Positions 1-10,046 of a DNA stretch of 64,000 nt are shown one piece after another (the first letter of the stretch is position 1; the number at the start of each line of letters is the position of its first letter). The notes beneath the pieces were generated by a model. The model made no database searches. It had not been told where the DNA came from and saw only the letters and a program-made list of their open reading frames with translations. Source of the stretch: Brevundimonas intermedia (GTDB lineage: Bacteria; Pseudomonadota; Alphaproteobacteria; Caulobacterales; Caulobacteraceae); NCBI RefSeq assembly GCF_027922165.1, contig NZ_BSFD01000002.1:540874-604873 (forward strand), read 5' to 3'. The translations under genes and the position numbers were made by a program.

Positions 1-1
1 C

Positions 2-2188
2 CTGCTGGGCACCTCGATGAAGTCGGTGGGCGAGGTCATGGCCATCGGCCGCACCTTCCAGGAATCGATGCAGAAGGCCCTTCGCGGGCTTGAGACCGGC
101 CTGTCCGGCTTCGACGAGATCGAGATCGAAGGCGTCGCCGATGTCGAGGACGCCGGCGCCGCCCGCGCCGCCGTGGTCCGCGCCCTGGGCATCCCGACGC
201 CCGACCGCATCCGTGTCATCGCCCAGGCCTTCCGCCACGGCCTGACGGTGGAAGAGGTCAACGCCGCCTGTTCCTACGAGCCCTGGTTCCTGCGCCAGAT
301 CGCCGACATCGTGCGCGAGGAAGGCCATGTCCGGGTCAAGGGCCTGCCGACCGACCCGACGGAATTCCGCCGCCTGAAGGCCAAGGGCTTCTCCGACGCC
401 CGCCTGGCCGCCCTGACGAACCAGACCGAAAAATCCGTCCGCGCCGCTCGTCGCGGCCTGAACGTCCGCCCGGTCTTCAAGCGGATCGACACCTGCGCGG
501 CCGAGTTCGCCAGCGCCACCGCCTATATGTATTCGACCTATGAGACCGGCGCCCTGGGCCAGATCCCCGAGTGCGAGTCCGAGCCGACGAACAAGAAGAA
601 GGCCATCATCCTAGGCGGCGGTCCGAACCGGATCGGCCAGGGGATCGAGTTCGACTACTGCTGCTGCCACGCGGCCTTCGCCTTCGACGACATCGGCGTC
701 GAGTCGATCATGGTCAACTGCAACCCCGAGACCGTCTCGACCGACTACGACACCTCCGACCGCCTGTATTTCGAGCCGCTGACGGCCGAGGACGTGCTGG
801 AGCTGATCGAGGTCGAGCGCTCCAACGGCGACCTGATCGGCTGCGTCGTCCAGTTCGGCGGCCAGACCCCGCTGAAGCTGGCCCACGCGCTGCAGGAGGA
901 TAATATCCCCGTCCTGGGCACCAGCGTCGACTCCATCGACCTGGCCGAGGACCGCGAGCGCTTCCAGCAGATGCTGGAGGCCATCGGCCTGAAACAGCCC
1001 CCCAACGGCCTGGCCCGCAGCGCCGAAGAGGCCGCTCAGAAGGCGGAAGAGGTCGGCTATCCGGTCGTGCTACGCCCCTCCTACGTCCTGGGCGGGCGCG
1101 GCATGATGATCGTCCACGACCGCGAGCAGCTGGACCGCTACGTCCACGAGGCCATGCGCGTCTCGGGCTCGGACCCCGTCCTGATCGACCACTATCTGAA
1201 CCGCGCCACCGAGGTGGACGTGGACGCCCTGTGCGACGACGAGACGGTCTTCGTCGCCGGCGTGCTGGAACATATCGAGGAAGCCGGCGTCCACTCGGGC
1301 GACAGCGCCTGCTCCATGCCGCCCTGGTCCCTGTCGGCCGAGACGGTGGCCGAGCTCAAGCGCCAGACCACCGAAATGGCCAAGGCCCTGAAGGTGCGCG
1401 GCCTGATGAACGTGCAGTTCGCGATTGAAGAGCCGCACAGCGAGAACCCGCGCATCTTCGTGCTGGAAGTGAACCCGCGCGCGTCCCGCACGGCGCCCTT
1501 CGTGGCCAAGACCATCGGCCAGCCGATCGCCTCGATCGCCGCCAAGGTCATGGCCGGCGTGCCGCTGAAATCCTTCGGCCTGACGGACAAGCCCTATGAC
1601 CATATCGCGGTCAAGGAAGCCGTCTTCCCCTTCGCCCGCTTCGCCGGGGTCGACACCATCCTGGGCCCGGAAATGCGCTCGACCGGCGAGGTCATGGGCC
1701 TGGACTGGAAGCGTGAGGGCGAGGCCGACATGGCCCCCGCCTTCGCCCGCGCCTTCGCCAAGTCCCAGATCGGCGGCGGCACCACCCTGCCCACCTCGGG
1801 CTGCGCCTTCGTATCGGTCAAGGAGGACGACAAGCCCTTCATCGTCGATGCGGTGAAGGCCCTGCTGTCCGAAGGCTTCTCCATCATCGCCACCGGCGGC
1901 ACCCGCGATTACCTGGCGACCCAGGGCATCGAGGTCGGCCTGGTCAAAAAGGTGCTGGAAGGCCGCCCGCACATCGTCGACGCCATGAAGAACGGCGAGG
2001 TCCACCTGGTCTTCAACACCACCTCGGGCAAACAGTCGCTGCAGGACAGCTTCAGCCTGCGCCGCACCGCCCTGATGATGAAGATCCCCTACTACACCAC
2101 CACCGCCGGCGCCCTCGCCGCCGCCCAGGCCATCGGCGCCATCAAGGCCGGCGACCTGGATGTCCGACCGATCCAGGACTACGGGTGA
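2..2188 (+). CDS. carB: Carbamoyl-phosphate synthase large subunit, C-terminal part (5' truncated by window edge)
   Basis: This is the glutamine-dependent carbamoyl-phosphate synthase large chain, which makes carbamoyl phosphate for pyrimidine and arginine synthesis in the cytoplasm together with CarA. The frame is open from base 2 and the first ATG, at 17, lies inside the conserved [14 protein letters not shown] segment, so it is not the start. About 728 residues are present, roughly the last two thirds of a usual 1,070–1,100-residue chain. What is visible: the end of the first synthetase half, the oligomerisation region, the complete second ATP-grasp half ([15 protein letters not shown], then [11 protein letters not shown]) and the C-terminal MGS-like allosteric domain ([16 protein letters not shown]). 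The gene ends in TGA followed at once by a hairpin. The identification is secure. Confidence 0.97.
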   Translation: MLGTSMKSVGEVMAIGRTFQESMQKALRGLETGLSGFDEIEIEGVADVEDAGAARAAVVRALGIPTPDRIRVIAQAFRHGLTVEEVNAACSYEPWFLRQIADIVREEGHVRVKGLPTDPTEFRRLKAKGFSDARLAALTNQTEKSVRAARRGLNVRPVFKRIDTCAAEFASATAYMYSTYETGALGQIPECESEPTNKKKAIILGGGPNRIGQGIEFDYCCCHAAFAFDDIGVESIMVNCNPETVSTDYDTSDRLYFEPLTAEDVLELIEVERSNGDLIGCVVQFGGQTPLKLAHALQEDNIPVLGTSVDSIDLAEDRERFQQMLEAIGLKQPPNGLARSAEEAAQKAEEVGYPVVLRPSYVLGGRGMMIVHDREQLDRYVHEAMRVSGSDPVLIDHYLNRATEVDVDALCDDETVFVAGVLEHIEEAGVHSGDSACSMPPWSLSAETVAELKRQTTEMAKALKVRGLMNVQFAIEEPHSENPRIFVLEVNPRASRTAPFVAKTIGQPIASIAAKVMAGVPLKSFGLTDKPYDHIAVKEAVFPFARFAGVDTILGPEMRSTGEVMGLDWKREGEADMAPAFARAFAKSQIGGGTTLPTSGCAFVSVKEDDKPFIVDAVKALLSEGFSIIATGGTRDYLATQGIEVGLVKKVLEGRPHIVDAMKNGEVHLVFNTTSGKQSLQDSFSLRRTALMMKIPYYTTTAGALAAAQAIGAIKAGDLDVRPIQDYG

Positions 2189-2195
2189 TCAGGGG

Positions 2196-2223
2196 CCAGA
2201 GGGGCGTGCAGACGCCCCTCTGG
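2196..2223 (+). terminator. Hairpin after carB, probable terminator
   Basis: A perfect 12-bp inverted repeat (CCAGAGGGGCGT / ACGCCCCTCTGG) with a 4-base loop lies 7 bases after the carB stop and before the stop of the convergent Mrr-like gene. No T run follows, so it may work with Rho or as a transcript-end stabiliser for both genes. Confidence 0.6.
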
Positions 2224-2230
2224 CTGCGGT

Positions 2231-3094
2231 TCAGAAGGCGGCGAAGGCCGTCTCGTCCACGGTGACCTGTTCGACCATTTCCACGGTCACGCCCAGGCGC
2301 CGGTCCTTCAGCAAATCACACAGGGCGTCGCCGTCCACCAGGTCCATGGCGGGCGCGCCGTCGCGCGTGGCCTCGCGCCGCGCATCGGCGGTGAAGGTCC
2401 CGGTGGTGATGATCAGCCCCTTGTCGGTGCGCCCGACCATGGCGCCGCGAAAGTCGCGCACAGCCCCGGCGCCGACCGAGCCGGAATAGCGCTTGCACTG
2501 GAACAGGACGTGGAAGGACAGCAGGTTCACCCGCAGCACGCCCGTGCCGTCGATGCCGCCGTCGCCGGACTTGCCCGTCACCTCGACCTTGATGAAGCCG
2601 AACTCGCGCAACAGACGCTGGCACAGGCGTTCGAAGGCGGCGGGCTCCATCGCGAGCAGAAGGGCCATCAGACGGTCCTTCCAGTCGTCGGCGCCGACAT
2701 CGGCGGGCACGGGGTCATCGTCCACGGCTGAGGCCGAGGCGGCGTTCGCCGCACGCTCGGCGGCGCCGAGCTTCTGAACGGCTTGTTTGATCCCGGCGAC
2801 CTCAGCCTCGGTCATGGCGGCGCCCTTGGGCGTCAGGCTCCACACGCCCCGCTCGCTGTTCACAAGGGCGCCCATCTTTTTCAGATAGGAGCGCGCCCAG
2901 GCCATGCGATAGGCGACGGCGTTCTCCTGCCACTTGCCGTGGGTAACGGCCCGCACCTCGTCCGACAGGCCCATGTGGGTCGCGACGTCATCGACCATCT
3001 CCTCGATGGTCATAGACCGGCCCTTGGCCCGCAGCCGCTCCACGATGGGCCACATGAACAGGTGATAGGCGGGAACATCGTTGATCATGGCCAT
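2231..3094 (-). CDS. Mrr-family restriction endonuclease
   Basis: This is a 287-residue predicted nuclease of the Mrr type. Residues about 4–95 look like the Mrr N-terminal winged-helix domain. Residues about 150–265 carry the Mrr catalytic domain, with FERLCQRLLREFGF, then GDGGIDG (D182) and FQCKRY (Q199-x-K201), the QxK variant of the PD-(D/E)xK nuclease motif. I chose the ATG at 3094 because it overlaps the stop of the upstream restriction-modification gene (TGATG), which indicates translational coupling; the open frame runs further upstream but only as a shadow of that gene. Known Mrr proteins cut methylated or otherwise modified DNA, so this protein may attack foreign modified DNA or may be the cutting partner of the upstream enzyme. 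The context supports a defence cassette. Confidence 0.85.
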   Translation of the reverse strand: MAMINDVPAYHLFMWPIVERLRAKGRSMTIEEMVDDVATHMGLSDEVRAVTHGKWQENAVAYRMAWARSYLKKMGALVNSERGVWSLTPKGAAMTEAEVAGIKQAVQKLGAAERAANAASASAVDDDPVPADVGADDWKDRLMALLLAMEPAAFERLCQRLLREFGFIKVEVTGKSGDGGIDGTGVLRVNLLSFHVLFQCKRYSGSVGAGAVRDFRGAMVGRTDKGLIITTGTFTADARREATRDGAPAMDLVDGDALCDLLKDRRLGVTVEMVEQVTVDETAFAAF

Positions 3095-6000
3095 CAGGCG
3101 TCGATCTTCTTCTGGTCGCGCGCCGAGGCCGGCAGGGCGGACATGGCGTCGGTTATGGCTAGGGTTTGCAGGCTGACGGTCACGACCCGGGCCAGCAGGT
3201 CGATGACCGTCTCCTTGTAGTCGGCGAAACGGTAGGTGTTGAACGTCTCGCGGATAGTCGGGTCCTTGGGCGTCTTTTCCTTGTGCTGGTCCAGCACCCA
3301 GTCGATGGCCGAACGGTTGCCCAGGCGATAGCGCCAAGCCTCGGTCGGAATGCCCGACAGCTGGGTGTCGGCGTCCAGCACGACGACGCCCTTGTCCGGA
3401 TCGGACTTCAGCTTGACCGCCGGGGTCGTGCCCTCGGCCCGTTTGGGATCGGGCGCGTCGGTGCGGGTCAGGGCGAAGGGTTCGACGGCCTCATAGCCGA
3501 TGTGCAGGTCCAGCAGGGCCTGACCCCAGTCGCGCCAGCGGCGGAAGTCCGGATACAGGGGAATGCGCGGGAACTCGCGCTTCAGGTTCAGGGCGTAGGT
3601 CTCGCGGTACATGGGGTCGTGCAGCACCGCATAGACATAGGCGAAGATGTCGTCCTTGGTGATCGCGGCGGCCTTGCCGTAGCGGTCGGTGAACTGTTTC
3701 AGGGCCCAGTCGGTGATGTTGTCGAGGCGGTCGCCTTCTTTGTTATAGCGGAACCGGGACGTGCATATCGCGGCGGCCGCTGCGCCGACAAGGTGGAGGT
3801 CCGGCACGCCATCAACCGACAGGGCCATCCAAGGCTTCTGGGCGAAGGGATCGGTGAAGATCAGAGTGAGATTTGGCCCGCGTCCGAACATCGAAGGCAG
3901 TTGGTAGGTCATCCCGTTGAAGTGGGGATCGAAGTACAGCCACCGCTTGACGAAGGGGCGATAGGCCGCCCGGATGACGGCCTTGTCGTTGAAGGCTTTC
4001 GTGACACCGCTGCCTAAATAGCGTGTCAGTTCACGATCCCACTTGATCGCCTCTCGGCCTGCGAAGCCGGGGTCCTTGCGGGTCGCTTCGTAGACAGCGA
4101 CCATCTGCTGCGCTTTGGCCGTCAGGGCGTCTTTGCTGATGTCGTAGGCCCACTCGTCTCTCTGGGTCTTCAGACCATTCGATGCGAGCCTGAAGACTGC
4201 TTTGTGCTGTGCCGTCGTGCGGGCAAGTGACACGCCGGGATCAACCAACGGCAGCAAGCTTTCCCAATCGTTGTCGCTGCGGTCGAGCCAGTCGCTCTTC
4301 TTGTCCGGCTGGATCGTCTCCACGCCCAGATTGTTCAGTCCGCCGATGGACGAGATCGCCTGAAGTTTGTCCTCCGCCGTCTCCATCTCGGGCCGCCGCG
4401 CGTAGCGAATGACGGCCCCGCCCTTGTGGCCCTTCTTCTTGACCAGGAAGACCATGGCGACGCCGGTCTGGATGCCGAAGACATTGTGCTTGGTCCCCGA
4501 CAGTTTGGGGTTGTCGCGCACGTCGCCGCCCAGGTCGAAGACCCAGATTTCCGCGAACTCGCGCGCGATCACCTTGCGGAACCCGTCGTAGGCGGCCTTG
4601 GCGAAGGGTTTGCGGCCGATGATGAAGGCGATGACGCCCTCGTCCTTCACCCGGTCCGAGGCCCAACGGACGAAGCGGGTGTACATGTCATAGACGCTGT
4701 TCTTGTTCTGGGCCGTGCCTTCCTTGATGTAGGTGGCGCTGATCCGCTGATCGACCCGATGATAGGGCCGATTGGCGTTGTTCTGATTATAGTTTTCCTG
4801 CCAGGCGTTGTAGGGCGGATTGCCGATGACGACGCTGATCTTGCGGCTGTTTTGACGCCGCACCCGCTCGGAATTCTCGTCTGAAATCGTGCCGAACAGG
4901 TCGTGCTGGTGGCCGGAATAGATACCCAGCGCCGCGACATTATCCAGCGTGTCCACGAAACAGAGGCCGGGGAATTCCTCATAGCTGCCGACGATGGCGG
5001 CATAGGTCGCCTCGATGTTCAGGTTGGCGACGTAATAGGGCAGGATCGCCACTTCGTTGGCGTAGAGCTCGGTCAGATATTTCCACGCCAGCTGTTCGGG
5101 ACGGCCCCGGAAATGCTCCATCAGTTCCACGATGAAGGTGCCGGTGCCGGTCGCGGGATCAAGGATGGTGACGTCCCGGTCGATCAGCGACTTCTTGAAA
5201 TGCTTCTCGCAGAGCCAGTCGGTCGACTCGATCATGAAGCGCACGATCTCGTTGGGCGTATAGACCACGCCCAGCTTGTCGGCGGCCTTGGGATTATAGA
5301 CCTTGTAGAAGTTCTCGTAGATCGCCTTCAGGAAGCCCTGCTTTTCCGAATGGGAGCTGATCAGGGCGGCGGTCGAGCGGATCGCGGCGTAATAGGGTTC
5401 CAGCGCCGCCAGGGTCTGGCGTTTGACGTCGCCTTTCCAGAAGCTGGAATCCAGGGCGTGCAGGGCCTTGGCGACATTGTTCTCGTGGTGGAAGTCGTCA
5501 TTGCCGAAGACGCGGGCGAAGATGTCCTCGGTCAGGATGTGCTGGATCAGCATTTCGCGCACATCGTCGGCCGTGACCGACGGATTGATCGCGGACTTGG
5601 CCTGTTTCAGGAAGGCGGCGGCGGCGGCCTTGAAGGTGTCGTTCGAGGCGTAGGCGTCGTCGATCCGCGCGCGTAGGGCGACCAGGACGGCGGGCAGGTC
5701 GGTCTTGAACTGGACGATGGCCTTGCGGAACTCGGCGATCTCGGGTCGCTGCCAGCCGAAGAACAGGTCCAGCAGGTGTTGCAGGCCGGCGCCGTCGTCG
5801 GTCTTGCAGCGCATGACCTCGGCGCCGTTCTGGATCAGGACGGCCTGGGTCGAATCCTCGAAGATGATGTTGGTGTTGGGATAGCCGCGGCGGAATTTCT
5901 TGGCGATCTCCTCGTCCAGATCGTCGTCGGCGTCCTTGGCCTCCCAATAGCCGAAGGGGACGCGCAGGTCGTGCATCAGGGCGCCGTCCACATAGTTGCG

Positions 6001-6177
6001 GACCTTGGCCGTGGTGACGATCTCATGCTCGGGGATGAAGACCAGGTTCTGGGACTTGCCCCATTTCTTCAGCAGGTCCTTGAAGGCCTCGCGCACCACG
6101 GATTCGCGCTGGGCTCCGGAAACGCGCTTCAGCGTCGCCAAATCGTTCAGATATTCCGTGATCAGCAATTGGCTCAT
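3094..6177 (-). CDS. One-chain restriction-modification enzyme (nuclease + adenine methyltransferase, type IIG/ISP-like)
   Basis: This 1,027-residue protein combines an N-terminal nuclease, a helical connector, a gamma-class N6-adenine methyltransferase and a long C-terminal target-recognition region. Visible motifs: D64, then E79-x-K81 in GYWEAKD, a PD-(D/E)xK nuclease signature; methyltransferase motif I ILDPATGTGTF (D340); motif IV NPPY (453–456). The layout is that of type IIG enzymes and of the non-helicase part of type ISP enzymes; I see no helicase motifs, so it is not a full ISP protein. I chose ATG 6177 because GGGGGAC sits 6 bases upstream and the protein then starts in the family's usual MSQLLITEYLNDL manner; the frame extends 17 codons further. 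It is coupled to the Mrr-type nuclease downstream. The target site cannot be read from sequence. Confidence 0.88.
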   Translation of the reverse strand: MSQLLITEYLNDLATLKRVSGAQRESVVREAFKDLLKKWGKSQNLVFIPEHEIVTTAKVRNYVDGALMHDLRVPFGYWEAKDADDDLDEEIAKKFRRGYPNTNIIFEDSTQAVLIQNGAEVMRCKTDDGAGLQHLLDLFFGWQRPEIAEFRKAIVQFKTDLPAVLVALRARIDDAYASNDTFKAAAAAFLKQAKSAINPSVTADDVREMLIQHILTEDIFARVFGNDDFHHENNVAKALHALDSSFWKGDVKRQTLAALEPYYAAIRSTAALISSHSEKQGFLKAIYENFYKVYNPKAADKLGVVYTPNEIVRFMIESTDWLCEKHFKKSLIDRDVTILDPATGTGTFIVELMEHFRGRPEQLAWKYLTELYANEVAILPYYVANLNIEATYAAIVGSYEEFPGLCFVDTLDNVAALGIYSGHQHDLFGTISDENSERVRRQNSRKISVVIGNPPYNAWQENYNQNNANRPYHRVDQRISATYIKEGTAQNKNSVYDMYTRFVRWASDRVKDEGVIAFIIGRKPFAKAAYDGFRKVIAREFAEIWVFDLGGDVRDNPKLSGTKHNVFGIQTGVAMVFLVKKKGHKGGAVIRYARRPEMETAEDKLQAISSIGGLNNLGVETIQPDKKSDWLDRSDNDWESLLPLVDPGVSLARTTAQHKAVFRLASNGLKTQRDEWAYDISKDALTAKAQQMVAVYEATRKDPGFAGREAIKWDRELTRYLGSGVTKAFNDKAVIRAAYRPFVKRWLYFDPHFNGMTYQLPSMFGRGPNLTLIFTDPFAQKPWMALSVDGVPDLHLVGAAAAAICTSRFRYNKEGDRLDNITDWALKQFTDRYGKAAAITKDDIFAYVYAVLHDPMYRETYALNLKREFPRIPLYPDFRRWRDWGQALLDLHIGYEAVEPFALTRTDAPDPKRAEGTTPAVKLKSDPDKGVVVLDADTQLSGIPTEAWRYRLGNRSAIDWVLDQHKEKTPKDPTIRETFNTYRFADYKETVIDLLARVVTVSLQTLAITDAMSALPASARDQKKIDA

Positions 6178-6307
6178 TTCGTCCCCCGAGACCCCGCGAC
6201 CTAAGCCCGCTTCGCCGTCTGATTGCAACGCGTGAACGGCTCAATCCACCGCCTTGCCGATCAGACGGCATCCTCTAAGGTGGCCTTGGGGAACAAGGGG
6301 ATCACGG

Positions 6308-7627
6308 ATGAAACGCGCGATATTGACGACGGCCGCTCTGGCTCTGGCCATGACGCTCGGGACGCCCGTCCTGGCGCAGGACGCCGGGCTGAAGGCGGCG
6401 GTGAAGGCGGACTATGACGCCAATCTCGCGACCCTGTTCGATTGGTTCCACCGCAATCCCGAACTGTCCGGACAAGAGGTCCAGACCTCGGCGCGGCTGG
6501 CGCGCGAGCTGACGGCGCTCGGCTATCAGGTCACGACCGGCGTCGGCGGCACGGGCGTGGTCGCGGTGCTGAAGAACGGCGCCGGGCCCACCGTCATGAT
6601 CCGCGCCGACATGGACGGCCTGCCGCTGCAGGAGCGCTCGGGCCTGGCCAACGCCTCCACGGCGCGCCAGCTGGACGCCGACGGGGTCGAAAAGCCGGTC
6701 ATGCACGCCTGTGGCCATGATGTTCACATCACCGCCCTGGTCGGCACGGCGCGTCAGATGGCGGCGCGCAAGGCCAACTGGTCCGGCACCCTGGTCCTGA
6801 TCGGCCAACCGGCGGAGGAGCGGATCTTCGGCGCCCGCGCCATGATACAGGACGGCCTCTATTCCCGCTTCCCCAAGCCGGACTACGCCCTGGCCTTCCA
6901 CGTCTCGGCCGACACCCCGACCGGCAAGATCGAGGCCCCGCTGGACATCACCTCGTCCAGTTCGGACAGCGTCGACATCGCGGTGCGCGGCGTGGGCACG
7001 CACGGCGCCTATCCGCACATGGGGGTCGACCCCGTCCTGGTCGCCTCCCAGATCGTGGTCTCGCTCCAGACCCTGCGCAGCCGCGAGGTCAATCCGCTGG
7101 AGGGGGCGGTCGTCACCGTCGGATCGATCCACGGGGGGATCAAGCACAACATCATTCCCGAACAGGTCGATCTGCAACTGACCGTCCGCGCCGACAGCCC
7201 CGAGGTTCGCACGACCCTGCTGGACGGGATCGACCGGGTGGCCCGCAATACGGCCCTGGCCCTGAACGTGCCCGAGGACCGGCTGCCCGTCGTGACCCGT
7301 TCCGCCACCGAGACTACGCCGGCGACCATCAATGACCGCGAGACCGCCCAGCGGGTGCGCGACATCTTCGCCTCGACCTTCGGCCCCGACGTGCTGCGCG
7401 ACACGCCGCGCGGCGGCATGGGGGCCGAGGACTTCGCCTATTTCGTCCAGCCCGAGACCGGCGTGAAGGGCGTCTATTTCAGCGTCGGCGGCACGCCCGA
7501 GGCCGAGCTTGAGACCGCCGCCGGCCACCACTCCCCCCTGTTCAAGATCACGCCCGAACCGGCCGTGACCCTGGGCGTCGAGGCCTCGGTCGCGGCGGCC
7601 CAGGGGCTGATGCCCCGGACCAACTAG
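6308..7627 (+). CDS. M20-family amidohydrolase, exported (hippurate-hydrolase-like)
   Basis: This is a 439-residue metal-dependent amidohydrolase of the M20D/AmhX–HipO group, which cleaves N-acyl or peptide-like amide bonds of amino acids. The start at 6308 gives a clear signal peptide (MKRAILTTAALALAMTLG, cleavage near VLAQ-DA), so it probably acts in the periplasm; an earlier in-frame ATG at 6254 would bury that signal. Metal-site motifs are intact: ADMDGLPLQE, HACGHDVH, GQPAEE and GMGAEDFAYF. The middle of the chain is the usual dimerisation domain. It is divergent from the restriction-modification operon and convergent with a symporter gene, which may import the released acids, although that link is only inferred from position. 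The exact substrate is unknown. Confidence 0.9.
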   Translation: MKRAILTTAALALAMTLGTPVLAQDAGLKAAVKADYDANLATLFDWFHRNPELSGQEVQTSARLARELTALGYQVTTGVGGTGVVAVLKNGAGPTVMIRADMDGLPLQERSGLANASTARQLDADGVEKPVMHACGHDVHITALVGTARQMAARKANWSGTLVLIGQPAEERIFGARAMIQDGLYSRFPKPDYALAFHVSADTPTGKIEAPLDITSSSSDSVDIAVRGVGTHGAYPHMGVDPVLVASQIVVSLQTLRSREVNPLEGAVVTVGSIHGGIKHNIIPEQVDLQLTVRADSPEVRTTLLDGIDRVARNTALALNVPEDRLPVVTRSATETTPATINDRETAQRVRDIFASTFGPDVLRDTPRGGMGAEDFAYFVQPETGVKGVYFSVGGTPEAELETAAGHHSPLFKITPEPAVTLGVEASVAAAQGLMPRTN

Positions 7628-7634
7628 GGACGAA

Positions 7635-8930
7635 CTAGGCGGTTTCGACCGCCTCGTCTTGCCCGTCCCCGCCCTGCACGATCCGCGTCGCGGCCAGGTC
7701 GGCGGTGACATTGCCGACGGTGCGGAAGATGTCAGGGATGACCTCGACCGCCAGCAACAGCGGCAGCACCCCCAGCGGCAGGCCCATGGCGAGACAGATG
7801 GGGCCGACGCTGGCGAAGAAGCTGACCTGGCCCGGCAGGCCGACCGAGGCGATGGAAACGGCGACGGCCGTCAGACCGCCCGCGACCAGGGCGGCCAGGC
7901 TCAGCTCCACCCCGTTCAGCTGGGCGACATAGAGACAGACCCCCAGATTGGCGACCGGGCTGGTGATGCGGAACACCGCCACCGCCAGCGGCAGGACCAG
8001 ACCCGCCGAGGTCTGTGGCACGCCCAGCCAGTCGCGCGCCCGCTCGATCATGACCGGCAGGCTGGCCAGCGACGACTGGGTCGAGACCGCCACCACCTGG
8101 GCCGGGGCCACGGCGCGCGCGAACCGGCCCAGCGAAATCCGCCCCCAGACCGTCGCCACAACATAAATGATCAGGATCAGGCCGATCTGGCTCAGGCAGA
8201 CGATGGCGACATAATGGACCAGGGTGCCCGCCACCCCCAGGCCGGCGCGCAGGCCGACGCCCAGCGCCAGGGCGAACACCCCGAACGGCGCGGCCAGCAA
8301 CACCCAGTGGACGATGACCACCAGGGTCTCGGCCACCGCCTCGAAGAAGCCCGCCAGGGGCCGGCGCAGCTCGACCTTGATTCGGGTCGCGGCGAAGCCA
8401 AAGGCCAGGGCGAAGACCACCACGGCCAGCACCCCGTCGTCCGCCGCCGCCTTGATCAGATTGGACGGCGCCAGGCTGGCCAGGAAGGCCCGCAGCCCGT
8501 CGGTCCGCGCCGCCTCGCCCACCGTCGCCAGCGAATCCGCCGGAACCCCGGCCAGCAGGGCCCGCCCCGCCTCCGGGTCAATGGGCCACAAGGCCAGCAG
8601 CCCCAGGCCCGCCAGGATCGCATAGACGGTCGCCCCGACCAGCAGGACGCCGAACACCGTTAACGACCGCACCGCGATCCGCCCCGTCGCAGCGGCGTCG
8701 GCGATGGAGACGATGCCCGTCACCAGCAGGCTGAACACCAGGGGGATGACCGTCATCCGCAGCGCGTTCAGCCAGACCTGCCCCAGGCTCTCGACCAGGC
8801 CCAGCCCCCCGGTCAACCAGGGCGCGTCGGCCTCCTGGGCCAGGGCGCCGACGACGACGCCGGCCGCCAGGGCCGCAATGACGAAAAAGCTCAGGGAGGT
8901 GAAGAAGGCGGCGACGCGAGATCTTTTCAT
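7635..8930 (-). CDS. Dicarboxylate/amino acid:cation symporter (DAACS/SDF family)
   Basis: This 431-residue inner-membrane protein is a sodium- or proton-coupled carrier of the GltP/DctA family. Hydrophobic segments cover most of the chain, starting at SLSFFVIAALAAGVVVGAL. Family marks seen include VIPLVFSLLVTGI, the serine-rich re-entrant loop as STQSSLASLPVM, and the SPVANLGVCLYVAQLNG region near the substrate site, where most relatives have NMDG. The loop and the NMDG position differ from typical glutamate carriers, so the substrate is open. It ends 7 bases from the convergent amidohydrolase gene. No clear ribosome-binding site precedes the ATG. Family assignment is firm, substrate is not. 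Confidence 0.9.
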   Translation of the reverse strand: MKRSRVAAFFTSLSFFVIAALAAGVVVGALAQEADAPWLTGGLGLVESLGQVWLNALRMTVIPLVFSLLVTGIVSIADAAATGRIAVRSLTVFGVLLVGATVYAILAGLGLLALWPIDPEAGRALLAGVPADSLATVGEAARTDGLRAFLASLAPSNLIKAAADDGVLAVVVFALAFGFAATRIKVELRRPLAGFFEAVAETLVVIVHWVLLAAPFGVFALALGVGLRAGLGVAGTLVHYVAIVCLSQIGLILIIYVVATVWGRISLGRFARAVAPAQVVAVSTQSSLASLPVMIERARDWLGVPQTSAGLVLPLAVAVFRITSPVANLGVCLYVAQLNGVELSLAALVAGGLTAVAVSIASVGLPGQVSFFASVGPICLAMGLPLGVLPLLLAVEVIPDIFRTVGNVTADLAATRIVQGGDGQDEAVETA

Positions 8931-9055
8931 GACGCACGGCTAGCACCGCTTTCACCGTCGCGCCCGTCGAAATTCGCGGTTGCGCCTCAAGTTCATGTCG
9001 TCGCAGGTCGAAACGGGATGTCCGTCGGCGCGTTGAGCCGGGGAAGGAGCCCTCC

Positions 9056-9253
9056 ATGTCCCGTCTGCACAAACTCGTCCCGCTGCTTGGCGGCCTGCTG
9101 TTGTCCCGTGGCGGTCGCCGCGTCGCTGGACGACACGCCGGCAAGCTGGCGCTCGCCACGGCCTATGAGGTCTGGCGCAACCGCCGCGAAGGCGCAGCGC
9201 CCAAGCCGCGTCCCGAACCCCGCACCCGCTGGAGCGGCCGCCCCCCGCGATAG
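9056..9253 (+). CDS. Small basic hypothetical protein
   Basis: A 65-residue, strongly basic protein with no family I recognise. A good ribosome-binding site (GGAAGGAG, 8 bases before the ATG) and Caulobacterales-like codon use favour a real gene. The N-terminal half is moderately hydrophobic and could contact a membrane (KLVPLLGGLLL); the C-terminal third is rich in arginine and proline. It sits 60 bases before the GST gene and may share its transcript. Confidence 0.6.
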   Translation: MSRLHKLVPLLGGLLLSRGGRRVAGRHAGKLALATAYEVWRNRREGAAPKPRPEPRTRWSGRPPR

Positions 9254-9312
9254 GTCTGGACTTCCCCGACTGCGGCGCGGAATAGTCTGCGCCGTTCGAA
9301 CGGAGCCGACCC

Positions 9313-9978
9313 ATGATCAAAGTCCACCATCTGAACGACAGCCGCTCGCAGCGTGTTCTGTGGCTGCTGGAGGAACTGGGCCTGGACTATGAGGTCGTCC
9401 GTTACGAGCGGGATCCCGGCAGCCGTCTGGCCCCGCCGGCCTTGCTGGCGATCCATCCGCTGGGCAAGTCGCCGGTCATCGAAGACGGCGACGTCAAGGT
9501 CGCCGAGACCGGGGCCGTGGTCGAGTATCTGCTGGAAACCTATGGGGCCGGCCGCCTTCGCCCCGCCGCTGGAACCGAGGATGGGCGGCGCTTTACCTAC
9601 TGGCTCCACTATGCGGAGGGCTCGGCCATGCCGCCCCTGCTGCTGAAGCTGGTCTTCTCCATGCTGCCGCAGCGCGCGCCCGGCCTCGTGAAACCCCTGG
9701 TCAAGGGCATCTCCGCCAAGACCCTGACCAGCTTCGTCGATCCGCAACTGCGCACCCATGTCGGCTTCTGGGAGGACGAACTGGGGCGTTCCGAATGGTT
9801 CGCCGGCGATCAGTTCACAGCCGCCGACATCATGATGAGCTTCCCGGTCGAGGCCGGCGCCGACCGCGCCTTCGATCCGGCCGCCAAGCCCCGCCTGAAG
9901 GCCTTCCTGGACAAGATACACGCACGCCCGGCCTATCGGCGAGCGCTCGAGCGGGGCGGCGCTTACAGCTACGCCTGA
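9313..9978 (+). CDS. Glutathione S-transferase family protein
   Basis: This 221-residue protein has the two-domain GST fold. The N-terminal thioredoxin-like part (1–80) begins MIKVHHLNDSRSQRVLWLLEE, where a serine after the asparagine-aspartate pair is a likely glutathione-activating residue, and holds the cis-proline and specificity motif (GKSPVIEDGDVKVAETGAVVEYL). The helical C-terminal part follows, with FTAADIMMSFPVE at the usual position of the N-capping box. GSTs of this type conjugate or reduce electrophiles in the cytoplasm; the natural substrate is not visible. It precedes a small membrane protein by 68 bases. Confidence 0.92.
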   Translation: MIKVHHLNDSRSQRVLWLLEELGLDYEVVRYERDPGSRLAPPALLAIHPLGKSPVIEDGDVKVAETGAVVEYLLETYGAGRLRPAAGTEDGRRFTYWLHYAEGSAMPPLLLKLVFSMLPQRAPGLVKPLVKGISAKTLTSFVDPQLRTHVGFWEDELGRSEWFAGDQFTAADIMMSFPVEAGADRAFDPAAKPRLKAFLDKIHARPAYRRALERGGAYSYA

Positions 9979-10046
9979 TGCGTCAAGGCCCTGACGCGTA
10001 AGACAAAGGGGACGCAACCCGCCGGGCCCGGCGGCGTTAATCCCCT

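Noticed and set aside
17..19. ATG at position 17 as the start of carB
   Set aside because: The open frame continues to the window edge and the residues before the ATG belong to the conserved [10 protein letters not shown] region.
3095..3337. Possible 81-residue extension of the Mrr-like protein
   Set aside because: The residues come from the frame-shifted 3' end of the methyltransferase gene; the Mrr N-terminal domain begins at ATG 3094.
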